The notes under the pieces: generated by a model
What the model saw: only the letters and a program-made list of their open reading frames with translations
The model's database searches: none
Told to the model about the DNA's origin: nothing
Source of the DNA: Nitrospirillum iridis
Lineage (GTDB): Bacteria; Pseudomonadota; Alphaproteobacteria; Azospirillales; Azospirillaceae
Direction of reading: 5' to 3'
Assembly (NCBI RefSeq): GCF_014205765.1
Contig: NZ_JACIIZ010000021.1
Span: 1 to 64,000, forward strand
Length of the DNA stretch: 64,000 bases
Shown here: positions 43,693-53,119 of the stretch, in pieces
Layout of the letters: each line of letters begins with the position of its first letter
Position numbering within the stretch: the stretch's first letter is position 1
Program-made: the position numbers and the translations under genes

Positions 43693-43722
43693 ATGTTGCG
43701 CTGCACAAACGCAGCGCAACAT
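43693..43722. promoter_or_regulatory. TGC-rich dyad, probable PhaR-type operator
   Basis: Perfect 12-base arms, ATGTTGCGCTGC and its complement, around ACAAAC. PhaR repressors of PHA genes bind TGC/CTGC...GCAG elements, and the site lies 14 bases before the phasin-like start. A smaller repeat CCACAA/TTGTGG is at 43653-43670. Confidence 0.55.
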
Positions 43723-43736
43723 AAGGGAGCGCCCCC

Positions 43737-44360
43737 GTGCCCGATCGGCATTTCCCTTACCCCAAGGCCCAGCCCCCGGCCAAGCGACCGCGCCGGGGCC
43801 GCATCGGCATGGTCATCCCCGGCACGGCACCCGGGGCCTTGGAAACCATGCATCTGAAGCGCGCCCAGGTGGAACTGGACCGGGTGGCCAGCCGGGTGCA
43901 TGAAACCGCCTTCGCCTCCGCCCACACCATCAACGCCCGTCTGGGTCTGCTGGCGCAGACCGGGGGCGATCCCGTGGCCCTGGGCACCAATCCCGAGTTC
44001 GAACGGATGGGCCGCGAGAAGGTCGAGGCCTTCGCGGACTCGGCCTTGGCCCTGGTGGGCGGCCTGCGGGCCTTTCAGGACGCGTGGTGGCGCTGGCGGG
44101 ATCATCAGGTGGACGCGCTGGGTGAATTCGCCCGCGCCACCTGGTCCTCCTGGCATCCGGGGGATTGGGTGACGGCGGAACGCCGCCTGGTCACTTCCAG
44201 CCTGCGCGCCGCCACTGGCGCCTTCACCCGTTTCAGCCGCGCCACCGGTCGTCTGGGTGGTCTGGGTTTGGCGCCCATCCACCGCGCCGCGTCGGCCAAC
44301 GCCCGGCGGCTGTCGCTGGTGCCCCGGCTGCTGCACCAGCGGGGGGATGCCGGCGGTTGA
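43737..44360 (+). CDS. Phasin-like protein
   Basis: 207 residues from GTG 43737 with a GGGAG sequence upstream. The middle is helical ('KRAQVELDRVASRVHETAFASAHTINARLGLLAQTGG', 'EFERMGREKVEAFADSALALVGGLRAFQDAWWRWRDHQVDAL'), the pattern of phasins that coat polyhydroxyalkanoate granules, and the N-terminal arm is basic and Pro-rich. The TGC-rich dyad upstream fits PhaR control. No phaC or phaR gene is near, so the call is moderate; another granule- or nucleoid-associated role is possible. Confidence 0.55.
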   Translation: MPDRHFPYPKAQPPAKRPRRGRIGMVIPGTAPGALETMHLKRAQVELDRVASRVHETAFASAHTINARLGLLAQTGGDPVALGTNPEFERMGREKVEAFADSALALVGGLRAFQDAWWRWRDHQVDALGEFARATWSSWHPGDWVTAERRLVTSSLRAATGAFTRFSRATGRLGGLGLAPIHRAASANARRLSLVPRLLHQRGDAGG

Positions 44361-44748
44361 CGCGGCGATCACGACCGGCGCCTCCGGGACAGGGCGCCGG
44401 GGATGGCATTGAGGCGTTGTAAAAAAAACAAAATCAGCCTGAAGCCTGGGAAACGGAAACAAGGACGTCTGGGAGGCGGCCATGGGACATATGGGCAAGG
44501 ATGGAACCGCCGGGAAATCGGGGCCTGGTGACACCGCACTGGTCGCCGAGAAGGCGGCCGGACAGCAAAAAGAGTCGGGGGGCAAACGGCTAGGCAAGGC
44601 GTCAGCCCGCGCATGGGGTGATGCGTGGGAAAAAGTTTGTGCCATACTCCCCGTCCGTCCCGGGACCCGCGCTGTTGGCGCCCCGACCCTGGACGTTGTT
44701 CGCCCGGCGGGTGCACCCACCGCGGCTTTGCCAGAGATCCGCCGCGCC
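44361..44748. other. Interval before glnD
   Basis: Contains an A-rich run (GTAAAAAAAACAAAATC at about 44418-44434) and a frame open to glnD from 44482. The extra ~89 residues (Gly/Lys/Ala-rich) do not resemble GlnD, so the interval is treated as non-coding promoter/leader sequence. Confidence 0.4.
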
Positions 44749-47595
44749 ATGTCCGCCATGACCAAGCTCAAGTCCGCCGTGCCCGCTTTGGATGAGGACG
44801 TCGCCCCGACCGACGCCCTGCCCACGGCCGAGGTGCTGACCACCCGTCTGGCCAACCTGGCGGACGGGGACCTGCGGCCTGACGCGCTGCGCGCCAGCAT
44901 CCTGGCCCTGATGCGCGAGACCCTGGACCAGGGCCGCGCCCTTATCCGCCGGCGACTGGAAAGCGGCGGCCGGGGTGAGGTCTGTCTGTGTGAGGCCACG
45001 GCGCTGACCGACGCCATCGTCGTGTCCCTGGCCGATTTCGCCCTGCACCGGGTGTTTCCCACCGCCGGCCCCACGCGGGGCGAGCATTTCGCCGTGGTCG
45101 CCACTGGCGGCTATGGCCGTAAGGAGATGGCGCCTTTCTCCGACGTCGATCTTCTGTTCCTGCTGCCCTACAAGCGCACGCCCCGTATCGAACAGGTGGT
45201 GGAATACGTCCTCTACCTGCTGTGGGACATGGGATTGAAGGTCGGCCATGCCGTCCGCTCGGCGGACGACTGCGTGCGCCAGGCCTTGGCCGATATCACC
45301 ATTCGCACCAGCCTGTTGGAAGCCCGCTTCCTCTATGGCGACGAGAAGCTGTTCGCGGAGTTCCGCAAGCGCTTCGCCAAGGAGGTGGTGGCCAACACCG
45401 CCCCGGCCTTCATCGAGGCCAAGCTGGCCGAGCGCGACAGCCGCCACCTGAAGTTCTGCGACAGCCGCTATGTGCTGGAGCCCAACGTGAAGGAGGGCAA
45501 GGGCGGCCTGCGCGATCTCCAGACCCTGTTTTGGATCGCGAAGTACGTCTACAAGGTCGACAAGGTGAAGGATCTGGTCGCCAACGGCGTGCTGTTGGCG
45601 GAGGAGGCGCAGCGCTTCGCCAAGGCGCAGAACTTCCTATGGACCTGCCGTTGCCACCTGCACTACCTGACGGGTCGGGGGGAGGACCGCCTGACCTTCG
45701 ACGTCCAGGGCGAGATGGCCCGGCGGCTGGGGTACACCGACCATGTCGGCACCAGCGACGTCGAACGGTTCATGAAGCATTATTTCCTGATGGCCAAGGA
45801 TGTGGGCGACCTGACCCGTATCCTCTGCGCCACCCTGGAACAGGAAAGCCAGCGGCCACCCCGCTTCGCCTTCCTGCGGCGACTGAAGCCCAGCGAGTTG
45901 GAAGGCTTCGTCCTCGACAATGGCCGCCTCAGCATCCGCGACGAACGTCATTTCCGCGACAATCCGGTGGACATGGTGCGGCTGTTCCGTGTGGCGCAGT
46001 GGCACAACCTGGACATCCATCCCCATGCCCTGCGCGCGCTGGCGCGGTCCTTGTCCTCCCTGGGTCCCAAGGTCCGTAATGACCCGGAGGCCAACCGCCT
46101 GTTCCTGGAAATCCTGGGCTCACGCAAGGATCCCGAGGTCACGCTGCGCCGCATGAATGAGGCGGGCGTTCTGGGCCGTTTCCTGCCGGATTTCGGCCGG
46201 GTCGTGGCCCAGATGCAATACGACATGTACCATATGTTCACGGTGGACGAGCATACGCTGTTCGCCATGGGCATCCTGCACGACATCGAGAAGGGCACCC
46301 TGAAGGACGAGGTGCCGCTGGCCTGCGAGGTCATCCACACCATCAGCTCCAAACGCGCCCTGTCGGTGGCCCTGCTGCTGCATGATGTGGCCAAGGGGCG
46401 GGGTGGCGACCATTCCATCCTCGGCGCCAAGGTGGCGGAAAAGCTCTGCCCGCGCCTGGGCATGACGGAGGAGGAGACGGAGACGGTGGCCTGGCTGGTG
46501 CGCCAGCACCTGACCATGTCCATCGTCGCCTTCAAGCGCGACCTGGATGACGAAAAGACGATCCGCGACTTCATCGACATCGTGAAATCGCCGGAACGGC
46601 TGAAGCTGCTGCTGGTGCTGACCGTGGCCGACATCCGCGCCGTGGGTCCCGGCCGCTGGAACAACTGGAAGGCCACCCTGCTGCGCCAGCTGTACTGGCG
46701 GTCCGAGGAAATGATGTCCGGCGGCGTCGTCGGCGCCGATGGGCGGGAACGGCGCATCGCCAACGCCCAGGCGGCTTTGCGTGGCCAACTGACGGACTGG
46801 GCCCCGGCCGACGTCGATCACCAACTGGCGCTGGGCTATCCCAACTACTGGCTGGCCTTCGACCCGCCGACCCTGGCTCAACACGCCCGGTTGATCCACG
46901 AGGCGGAGGCGCGGCAGGCGCCGCTGACCATTGAGACCCGCTATGACCCCGGCCGGTCGGTGACCGAGGTGACGATCTACACCGCCGACCATGCCGGCCT
47001 GTTCTCCCGCCTGGCGGGGGCCATGGCGCTGGCCGGTGGCGACATCGTCGACGCCCGCATCACCACCATGACCAATGGCATGGCGCTGGACGTCTTCTCC
47101 CTGCAGGGCGCCGGCCCCCACGGCAGCCGCTTCGACGCGGGTGACAAGCTGGCCCGGCTCCGGGCCTCGGTGGAAAAGGCGTTGGCCGGGGATATCAAGC
47201 TGGCGCCGGAACTGGCCAAGCGGTCCTCCGGCCTGCCGTCGCGCACCCGGGTGTTCCGCGTGCCGCCGCGCGTGCTGGTCGATAACAAGGCCAGCGCCGG
47301 CTACACGGTGATTGAGGTCAACGGCCGTGACCGGCCGGGTTTGCTGTATGACCTGACGCGGGCGCTGACGGCGCTGAACCTGCAAATCGCCTCGGCCAAG
47401 ATCTCGACCTACGGCAACGCCGCGGTCGACGTCTTCTATGTGAAGGACATCTTCGGCCTGAAGGTGGCGCACGAGGCCAAGCTGACCCAGATCCGCACGG
47501 AATTGCTGGCCGTGTTGGATGAGCCGGACCCGGTGGTGGAACAGACCAAGGCCAAGCCCGTGCGGCGGCGGTCCACGGCGGCGGCGGCCGAGTGA
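44749..47595 (+). CDS. glnD: PII uridylyltransferase/uridylyl-removing enzyme
   Basis: 948 residues from ATG 44749 (MSAMTKLKSAVPALDED), matching the family; the frame is open back to 44482. GlnD senses glutamine and uridylylates or deuridylylates PII proteins. The nucleotidyltransferase motif is 'FAVVATGGYGRKEMAPFSDVDLLFLLP' (G-S/G ... DxD). The UR/HD domain has 'HDVAKGRGGDHSILGA' for metal binding, and 'EVTIYTADHAGLFSRLAGAMALAGGDIVDARI' and 'IEVNGRDRPGLLYDLTRALTALNLQIASAKI' are two ACT domains. In Azospirillum-type bacteria it links nitrogen status to nitrogenase and ammonium control. Confidence 0.96.
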   Translation: MSAMTKLKSAVPALDEDVAPTDALPTAEVLTTRLANLADGDLRPDALRASILALMRETLDQGRALIRRRLESGGRGEVCLCEATALTDAIVVSLADFALHRVFPTAGPTRGEHFAVVATGGYGRKEMAPFSDVDLLFLLPYKRTPRIEQVVEYVLYLLWDMGLKVGHAVRSADDCVRQALADITIRTSLLEARFLYGDEKLFAEFRKRFAKEVVANTAPAFIEAKLAERDSRHLKFCDSRYVLEPNVKEGKGGLRDLQTLFWIAKYVYKVDKVKDLVANGVLLAEEAQRFAKAQNFLWTCRCHLHYLTGRGEDRLTFDVQGEMARRLGYTDHVGTSDVERFMKHYFLMAKDVGDLTRILCATLEQESQRPPRFAFLRRLKPSELEGFVLDNGRLSIRDERHFRDNPVDMVRLFRVAQWHNLDIHPHALRALARSLSSLGPKVRNDPEANRLFLEILGSRKDPEVTLRRMNEAGVLGRFLPDFGRVVAQMQYDMYHMFTVDEHTLFAMGILHDIEKGTLKDEVPLACEVIHTISSKRALSVALLLHDVAKGRGGDHSILGAKVAEKLCPRLGMTEEETETVAWLVRQHLTMSIVAFKRDLDDEKTIRDFIDIVKSPERLKLLLVLTVADIRAVGPGRWNNWKATLLRQLYWRSEEMMSGGVVGADGRERRIANAQAALRGQLTDWAPADVDHQLALGYPNYWLAFDPPTLAQHARLIHEAEARQAPLTIETRYDPGRSVTEVTIYTADHAGLFSRLAGAMALAGGDIVDARITTMTNGMALDVFSLQGAGPHGSRFDAGDKLARLRASVEKALAGDIKLAPELAKRSSGLPSRTRVFRVPPRVLVDNKASAGYTVIEVNGRDRPGLLYDLTRALTALNLQIASAKISTYGNAAVDVFYVKDIFGLKVAHEAKLTQIRTELLAVLDEPDPVVEQTKAKPVRRRSTAAAAE

Positions 47596-47697
47596 GGGCC
47601 GGACCCGCCTGTCCGGCACGATCGGCATGGTGACAAAGGGACGCCCCGAGCATCGGGGCTGGCACCGTCCGGCGTTTTCCTATAATGCCCGGGAACC

Positions 47698-49254
47698 ATG
47701 AGCTTCGCCCGCGCTACCGCCACCGTCGGCGGCCTCACCCTCATTTCCCGGGTCGGTGGTTTCTTCCGTGACCTGTTGACCGCCTGGGTCCTGGGTGCCG
47801 GCGTGTCCGCTGACATCTTCATCGTCGCCCAGCGGCTGCCCAACTATTTCCGCTCCATGTTCGCGGAGGGGGCCTTCACCGTCTCCTTCGTGCCCATGTA
47901 CTCGGCCGATCTCAAGGCCCGGGGGCGGGGGCCGGCGGACCAGTTCGCCGATCAGGCGCTGTCCTTCATGGTCATGGTGCTGCTGCCCGTCACCGCCCTG
48001 GTGATGATGGCCATGCCCTGGGTAATGCTGGGCCTCGCCAGCGGCTATGCCGACCAGCCAGACCATTTCACCCGCCTGGTGGATCTGGGCCGCATCACCT
48101 TCCCCTATCTGATCTTCATCTCCATCACCGCCTTGCAGACCGGTGTGCTGAACGCCCTGGGCCGCTTCGCGCCCGGGGCGGCCGCCCCCATCGCCTTCAA
48201 CATCTGCATGATCGCGGCCTTGGGTCTTACTGTCTGGCTGCATCTGGAGGCTAATCTGGGCCAGGCCTGGGGCCTGACCATCTCCGGCATGGTCCAGATG
48301 ATCTGGCTGGCGGTTTCTTGCCACCGGGCGGGGGTCAGCCTGCGCATCACCTGGCCGCGCCTGACGCCGGACTTGCGCCGCCTGTTCCGCCAGATGGTGC
48401 CGGGCGCCATCAGCGCCAGCGTCATCCAGATCAACCTGATCATCGGCACCCACGTCGCCTCGTTGCTGCCTTCGGGGTCGATCTCCTACCTTTATTATGC
48501 CGACCGGCTGAACCAGCTGCCGCTGGGCGTCATCGGCATCGCCATCGGCACGGCCCTGCTCCCCACCCTGTCCCGCCATGTGCAGGCTGGGGAGCGCGAC
48601 GCCATCGACCACCATGTCAGCCGCGGCATCGAGTTCGGCCTGCTGCTGGCCCTGCCGGCGGCCTTCGCCCTGGGCGTGGTGCCGGAGCCCATCTACAAGG
48701 CCCTGTTCCATGGCGGCCGCTTCGGCCTGGCCGAGGCGCATCAGACGGCGCTGGCGCTGGCCATGTATGCCCCGGGCATCCCGGCCTATGTGGCGTCCAA
48801 GGTGCTGACCGCCATCTATTTCGCCCACCAGGACACCCGCACCCCCATGCGCATCGCCATCGCCACCCTGGCGGTGAACATGGGTCTGGCGACCGGCCTG
48901 GCGCTGTTCACGCCGCTGGCCCATCTGGGCATCGCGCTGGCCAGCACCATCACCGCCTGGGGCAACATCACCCTGCTGTCCCTGTCCCTGGTCCGGCGGA
49001 GCTGGTTGCGCCTGGACCGCCAGCTGCTGACCCGCGCGCCGCGCATCCTGGCGGCCAGCCTGGTGATGGTGGCCTGCCTGGCGCCCCTGGCCCAGGTGCT
49101 GGATCCCTATTTCGTGGACCGGGTCTGGGTGCGGGTGCCGGCCCTGGCGGCACTGGTGATGGCGGGCCTGACGGCCTATGGGGTGGCGGTGGTGGCGCTG
49201 CGCGGCGTGGTGATCTCGGATTTCGCGGCGCGCTTGCGCCGTCGGCGCAAATAA
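47698..49254 (+). CDS. murJ: Lipid II flippase MurJ
   Basis: 518 residues, about 14 membrane helices. It flips lipid II across the inner membrane for peptidoglycan synthesis. 'MSFARATATVGGLTLISRVGGFFRDLLTAWVLGAGVSADIFIVAQRLPNYFRSMFAEGAFTVSFVPMYS' contains the conserved R-x-G-G-F and R-L-P-N-x-x-R motifs of the cavity. 'PLGVIGIAIGTALLPTLSRHV' and 'KVLTAIYFAHQDTRTPMRIAIATL' follow. The gene follows glnD by 102 bases, as in many alphaproteobacteria, and precedes trpS. Confidence 0.97.
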   Translation: MSFARATATVGGLTLISRVGGFFRDLLTAWVLGAGVSADIFIVAQRLPNYFRSMFAEGAFTVSFVPMYSADLKARGRGPADQFADQALSFMVMVLLPVTALVMMAMPWVMLGLASGYADQPDHFTRLVDLGRITFPYLIFISITALQTGVLNALGRFAPGAAAPIAFNICMIAALGLTVWLHLEANLGQAWGLTISGMVQMIWLAVSCHRAGVSLRITWPRLTPDLRRLFRQMVPGAISASVIQINLIIGTHVASLLPSGSISYLYYADRLNQLPLGVIGIAIGTALLPTLSRHVQAGERDAIDHHVSRGIEFGLLLALPAAFALGVVPEPIYKALFHGGRFGLAEAHQTALALAMYAPGIPAYVASKVLTAIYFAHQDTRTPMRIAIATLAVNMGLATGLALFTPLAHLGIALASTITAWGNITLLSLSLVRRSWLRLDRQLLTRAPRILAASLVMVACLAPLAQVLDPYFVDRVWVRVPALAALVMAGLTAYGVAVVALRGVVISDFAARLRRRRK

Positions 49255-49350
49255 GGGTCGCCCGGACGGTGGTCCGGGCCGGCTTGACCGGGGTAGGGGT
49301 GGGGCCCTACCTTCCCATCCCGGTTTTATCTTCCCTGCAAGGTCACCCCC

Positions 49351-50349
49351 ATGAACCGCATCTTTTCCGGCATGCAGCCGACCCGCCTGCTTCACCTCGG
49401 CAATTACCTGGGCGCGCTGCGGAACTGGGTGGATCTGCAGGACCAGTATGAATGCATCTTCTGCGTCGTCGATCTGCACGCCCTGACCCTGCCGCAGGAC
49501 GCGCCGACGCTGACGAAGAACATTCGGGCCGTGGCGGCCGCCTACATCGCCGCCGGCATCGATCCCGATCGTAACCTGATCTACAACCAGTCGGCCGTGT
49601 CGGGGCATGCGGAACTGGCCTGGATCTTCTCCTGCCACACCCCCATGGGTTGGCTGAACCGCATGACCCAGTTCAAGGAGAAGGCGGGCAAGCAGCGCGA
49701 CATGGCGGCGCTGGGCCTGTACGCCTATCCCGTGCTGATGGCCGCCGACATCCTGCTGTACAAGGCCACGCACGTGCCGGTGGGCGAGGACCAGAAGCAG
49801 CATCTGGAACTGGCCCGTGACATCGCCGGCGCCTTCAACCGCTTCTACGACAAGGATGTCTTCCCCCTGCCGGAACCGCAGATCCTGGGTGAGGCCACCC
49901 GGGTGATGAGTCTGCGCGACGGCACCAAGAAGATGAGCAAGTCGGACGAATCCGATTACAGCCGCATCAACCTGACGGACGACGCCGACACCATCGCGCT
50001 CAAGATCCGCAAGGCCAAGACCGACCCGGAACCGCTGCCGGCCACCACCGAGGAACTGGCCAAGCGGCCAGAGGCCGACAATCTGATCACCATCTACGCG
50101 GCGCTGGAGAACATCGCCAAGCAGGACGCCCTGTCCCGTCATGCCGGCGCCACCTTCTCCGCCTTCAAGGCCGACCTGTGCGATCTGGCGGTGGCCAAGC
50201 TGTCGCCCATCACCGACAAGATGAACCAGCTGCTGGCCGATCCGGCGGAACTGGACCGGATCCTGCGCAAGGGTGCCGACAAGGCCAATGAGATCGCGGC
50301 CCGGACCATGGCGGAGGTCAAGGACATCGTGGGATTGCTGCGCCCGTAA
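49351..50349 (+). CDS. trpS: Tryptophanyl-tRNA synthetase
   Basis: 332 residues. It charges tRNA-Trp with tryptophan. The HIGH-like motif is '[21 protein letters not shown]', KMSKS is at 194-198, '[35 protein letters not shown]' is the conserved dimer/tryptophan segment, and '[28 protein letters not shown]' follows. The C-terminal helical part binds the anticodon. It is in a plus-strand series with murJ; spacing is 96 bases. Confidence 0.98.
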   Translation: MNRIFSGMQPTRLLHLGNYLGALRNWVDLQDQYECIFCVVDLHALTLPQDAPTLTKNIRAVAAAYIAAGIDPDRNLIYNQSAVSGHAELAWIFSCHTPMGWLNRMTQFKEKAGKQRDMAALGLYAYPVLMAADILLYKATHVPVGEDQKQHLELARDIAGAFNRFYDKDVFPLPEPQILGEATRVMSLRDGTKKMSKSDESDYSRINLTDDADTIALKIRKAKTDPEPLPATTEELAKRPEADNLITIYAALENIAKQDALSRHAGATFSAFKADLCDLAVAKLSPITDKMNQLLADPAELDRILRKGADKANEIAARTMAEVKDIVGLLRP

Positions 50350-50504
50350 GCGTCCCAGTGGCGGCGGCATGGGATTGACCCCGTGCCGCTGTTGCCCTGC
50401 TGACACAGCGGGGTGTGGCCTGGAATTTCGGCGGTGACGCCCATGGCCGGCATCCGGCCACTCAGGTAGAGTTGACCCTGTGGCCGGCACGCCTTAAGGG
50501 TCCC

Positions 50505-51431
50505 ATGCAAATCTATCTGCCGATCGCCGAGATGTCGGTCAACGTCTTCTGGGTTCTGGGCCTGGGAACCATGGTCGGCTTCCTGTCCGGCCTGTTCGGC
50601 GTGGGCGGCGGTTTCCTCATGACGCCGTTGCTGATCTTCATCGGCGTGCCGCCGGCGGTGGCCGTGGGCACCCAGGCCAACCAGCTGGTGGGTGCCGGCG
50701 TCTCCGGCGTCATGTACCATTGGCGCAAGCGCAACGTCGACGTGAAGCTGGGCCTGGTGATGCAGGCCGGTGGCATCGTCGGCACCGTGCTGGGCGTGAT
50801 GCTGTTCGGCATGCTGCAGCGTCTGGGCCATATCGACCTGGTCATCTCCCTGTCCTATGTCATCTTCCTGGGCGGCATCAGCGGCCTGATGCTGATGGAA
50901 AGCGTGCGGGCCGTGTTTCGCGGCCGGCGCAAGGGGGGCGCCAGCCGGGGCAAGCTGCACCACCACACCTGGCTGCATGGCTTGCCGTTCAAGATGCGCT
51001 TCCCCCGCTCACGCCTGTACATCAGCGTGCTGCTGCCGGTGGGCATCGGCTTCGTCGGCGGGGTGCTGGTGGCCATAATGGGCATCGGCGGCGGCTTCCT
51101 GCTGGTGCCGGCCATGATCTACATCCTGGGCATGCCCACCACGCTGGTGGCCGGCACCTCGCTGTTGCAGATCATCCTGACCACGGGCGTGGCCGCCGTG
51201 TTGCAGGCCGCCACCAACCACACGGTGGACATCCTTCTGGCGATGATGCTGCTGGTGGGCGGCGTCATCGGCGCCCAGCTCGGTTCACGCGCCAGCGGCT
51301 ATCTCAAGGGCGAACAGGCCCGGGCGCTGCTGGCCCTGACCGTGCTGGGCGTGGCGGTGAAGCTGGCGGTGGATTTGGTGCTGACGCCCGATGACCTCTA
51401 TTCCATCACCAGCACGGGGCCCAGGCCATGA
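50505..51431 (+). CDS. TauE/SafE-family sulfite/sulfonate exporter
   Basis: 308 residues from ATG 50505 with about 8 membrane helices in two repeated halves. 'GFLSGLFGVGGGFLMTPLLIFIGVPPAVAVGTQANQLVGAGVSGVMYHW' and 'GFVGGVLVAIMGIGGGFLLVPAMIYILGMPTTLVAGTSLLQIILTTGVAA' show the paired G-[FI]-G-G-G-F motifs of the family. These transporters move sulfite, sulfonates or sulfoacetate. The stop overlaps the next gene as ATGA, which pairs with this exporter in many alphaproteobacteria. A longer frame to 50415 is not likely to be translated. Confidence 0.92.
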   Translation: MQIYLPIAEMSVNVFWVLGLGTMVGFLSGLFGVGGGFLMTPLLIFIGVPPAVAVGTQANQLVGAGVSGVMYHWRKRNVDVKLGLVMQAGGIVGTVLGVMLFGMLQRLGHIDLVISLSYVIFLGGISGLMLMESVRAVFRGRRKGGASRGKLHHHTWLHGLPFKMRFPRSRLYISVLLPVGIGFVGGVLVAIMGIGGGFLLVPAMIYILGMPTTLVAGTSLLQIILTTGVAAVLQAATNHTVDILLAMMLLVGGVIGAQLGSRASGYLKGEQARALLALTVLGVAVKLAVDLVLTPDDLYSITSTGPRP

Positions 51432-52168
51432 GGCGCTGGTCGGGGGTGATGGCGGTGCTGGCACTGCTGGCGGTCTCAACGCCGGTCCGGGCACAGACGT
51501 TGGTGGCGGACCTCTCCAGCCACTTGATCGCCATCACCACCGGTTTCACCGGCACCGACGTGGTGCTGTTCGGCGCCATCGACCAGCCGGGCGACGTCGC
51601 CGTGGTGATCGAGGGGCCGGAAACGGCGCAAACCGTGCGGCGCAAGGACCGCGTGGCCGGCATCTGGATCAACAATGAAACCCTGAAATTCACACATGTC
51701 CCAGGGTTCTATGGCGTCGCCAGCAATAAGCCGCTGGACGCGCTGCTGCCGTCGGCGGTTGCCCAACGCCACGAAATCGGGCTTGATCATCTGCGCATGC
51801 TGCCCCGCGCCGACGCGGATGCGGCCACGGTGGCGGAATTTCGCGCGGCCCTCATCCGCAACAAACAGCGCGAGGGGCTGTACGGCACGGAAGTGGGGGA
51901 GGTGGTGTTCCTGGGCCAGCGCCTGTTCCGGACCTCGATCAGCTTTCCGGCGAACGTGCCGATCGGGCTCTACACCGTCAGCGTCTTCCTCATCCGCGAC
52001 CAGGATGTGGTGGGGGCGCAGACGACGCCGTTGGCCGTCAGCAAGATCGGGTTCTCCGCCGATATTTTCGATTTCGCCCAGCATGACGGGTTGATTTACG
52101 GCCTGCTGGGTGTGCTGCTGGCGGTGGGGGCCGGGTGGCTGGCCGGCACCGTGTTCCGCAAGGGCTGA
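51428..52168 (+). CDS. TIGR02186-family membrane-associated protein
   Basis: 246 residues: signal peptide (MRRWSGVMAVLALLAVSTPVRAQ), a soluble domain ('LSSHLIAITTGFTGTDVVLFGAIDQPGDVAVVIEGPETAQTVRRKDRVAGIWIN', 'GIWINNETLKFTHVPGFYGVASN') and a C-terminal membrane helix ('LIYGLLGVLLAVGAGWLAGTVF'). I recognise the TIGR02186 family, found next to TauE/SafE exporters. It is presumably a periplasmic domain anchored in the inner membrane and working with the exporter; the mechanism is unknown. Coupled to the exporter by ATGA overlap. Confidence 0.9.
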   Translation: MRRWSGVMAVLALLAVSTPVRAQTLVADLSSHLIAITTGFTGTDVVLFGAIDQPGDVAVVIEGPETAQTVRRKDRVAGIWINNETLKFTHVPGFYGVASNKPLDALLPSAVAQRHEIGLDHLRMLPRADADAATVAEFRAALIRNKQREGLYGTEVGEVVFLGQRLFRTSISFPANVPIGLYTVSVFLIRDQDVVGAQTTPLAVSKIGFSADIFDFAQHDGLIYGLLGVLLAVGAGWLAGTVFRKG

Positions 52169-52228
52169 CATTCGGGTCGGCCGCCATCCGTCCGTTCCAC
52201 GTCCCGGCAGAGAGGGGGGCCGCGTCCC

Positions 52229-52768
52229 ATGTCCATTGATGATCCGACCCCCATCCCGTCCCCAATGGCGGGCGTCGCGCCAGGCCCCGACCTGACCCCG
52301 GCCGGCCCGCAGCGCATCTTCCTCGTGGTGGTGGATGAGACGGAGGAGATGACGGTCGCCCTGCATTATGCCGCGCGCCGCGCCCGCAGCACCGGCGGGC
52401 GGGTGGCGCTGTTGCATTGCATCGAGCCGGGCGACTTCCAGCACTGGGCGGCGGTGGAGGACCTGATGCGCCAGGAGCGGCGGGAGGAGGCGGAGCAACT
52501 GTTGCAGCGCCTGGCCCGCGACGTGGTCGACATCTGCGGTTCTCCCCCGGCGATCTACCTGCGCGAGGGCGACACCCGCGACGAGTTGCTGGCCCTGATC
52601 GCCGAGGAACCGTCGATCTCCATCCTGGTGCTGGCGGCCGGCACCGACACCGCCGGCCCCGGCCCCCTCATCACCCATATCGTGGGCAAGATGTCAGGCA
52701 CCCTGCGCATCCCCATCACCATCGTCCCCGGCTCGCTGAACGATCTGCAATTGGATGCGATCACCTGA
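52229..52768 (+). CDS. Universal stress protein (UspA-like)
   Basis: 179 residues. After a ~27-residue Pro-rich leader the fold reads 'RIFLVVVDETEEMTVALHYAARRARSTGGRVALLHCIEP' and 'SISILVLAAGTDTAGPGPLITHIVGKMSGTLRIPITIVPG', the UspA-like core. The ATP-binding G-x2-G-x9-G-S/T motif is degenerate, so it may not bind ATP. Family members help survive stress and arrest. It is 60 bases after the TIGR02186 gene in the same direction and may share its transcript. Confidence 0.88.
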   Translation: MSIDDPTPIPSPMAGVAPGPDLTPAGPQRIFLVVVDETEEMTVALHYAARRARSTGGRVALLHCIEPGDFQHWAAVEDLMRQERREEAEQLLQRLARDVVDICGSPPAIYLREGDTRDELLALIAEEPSISILVLAAGTDTAGPGPLITHIVGKMSGTLRIPITIVPGSLNDLQLDAIT

Positions 52769-53119
52769 TCGCAGGGGCCGCCGCCAAGCCCATTTCAAAA
52801 GTCCGCCCCCGACGCTTTAAAAGCGGGTGGCGGGTCGTTTCGTTTTTGAAAACATCGGTTTTTAAAAGACGTTCACCACCCGCAATCGTGGCGGCGATAT
52901 CAGGGGGTCAGGAGCACTAATTCCGCCGGATTCCGGGGTGTTTGGCCGCTTGTTCCGTGGCCGTGCCAGTTACGCCGCGGGGTCGCGCAGACCGGGTCTG
53001 TCGCTTGCCGCCTTGATATTGGCGGACAGTCGCCCCATTTTGGCTAAAATGCTGGTGCAGATACGGCACGCCGCCGTATTTCCGATCTGCATTTCGTATT
53101 GTCTTTCAAGGTTTTCCAA
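52769..53119. other. Interval before nifU-like gene
   Basis: Non-coding. It contains GC-rich repeated stretches (GCGGGTGGCGGGTCG) and self-complementary AT-rich parts (CTTTAAAAG; TTTTGAAAAC...GTTTTTAAAA), suggesting terminator-like structure for the Usp transcript and a promoter for the downstream gene. No RNA family is recognised. Confidence 0.4.

Noticed and set aside
44482-44748. N-terminal extension of glnD (~89 residues)
   Set aside because: Not GlnD-like; the ATG at 44749 gives a normal-length protein.
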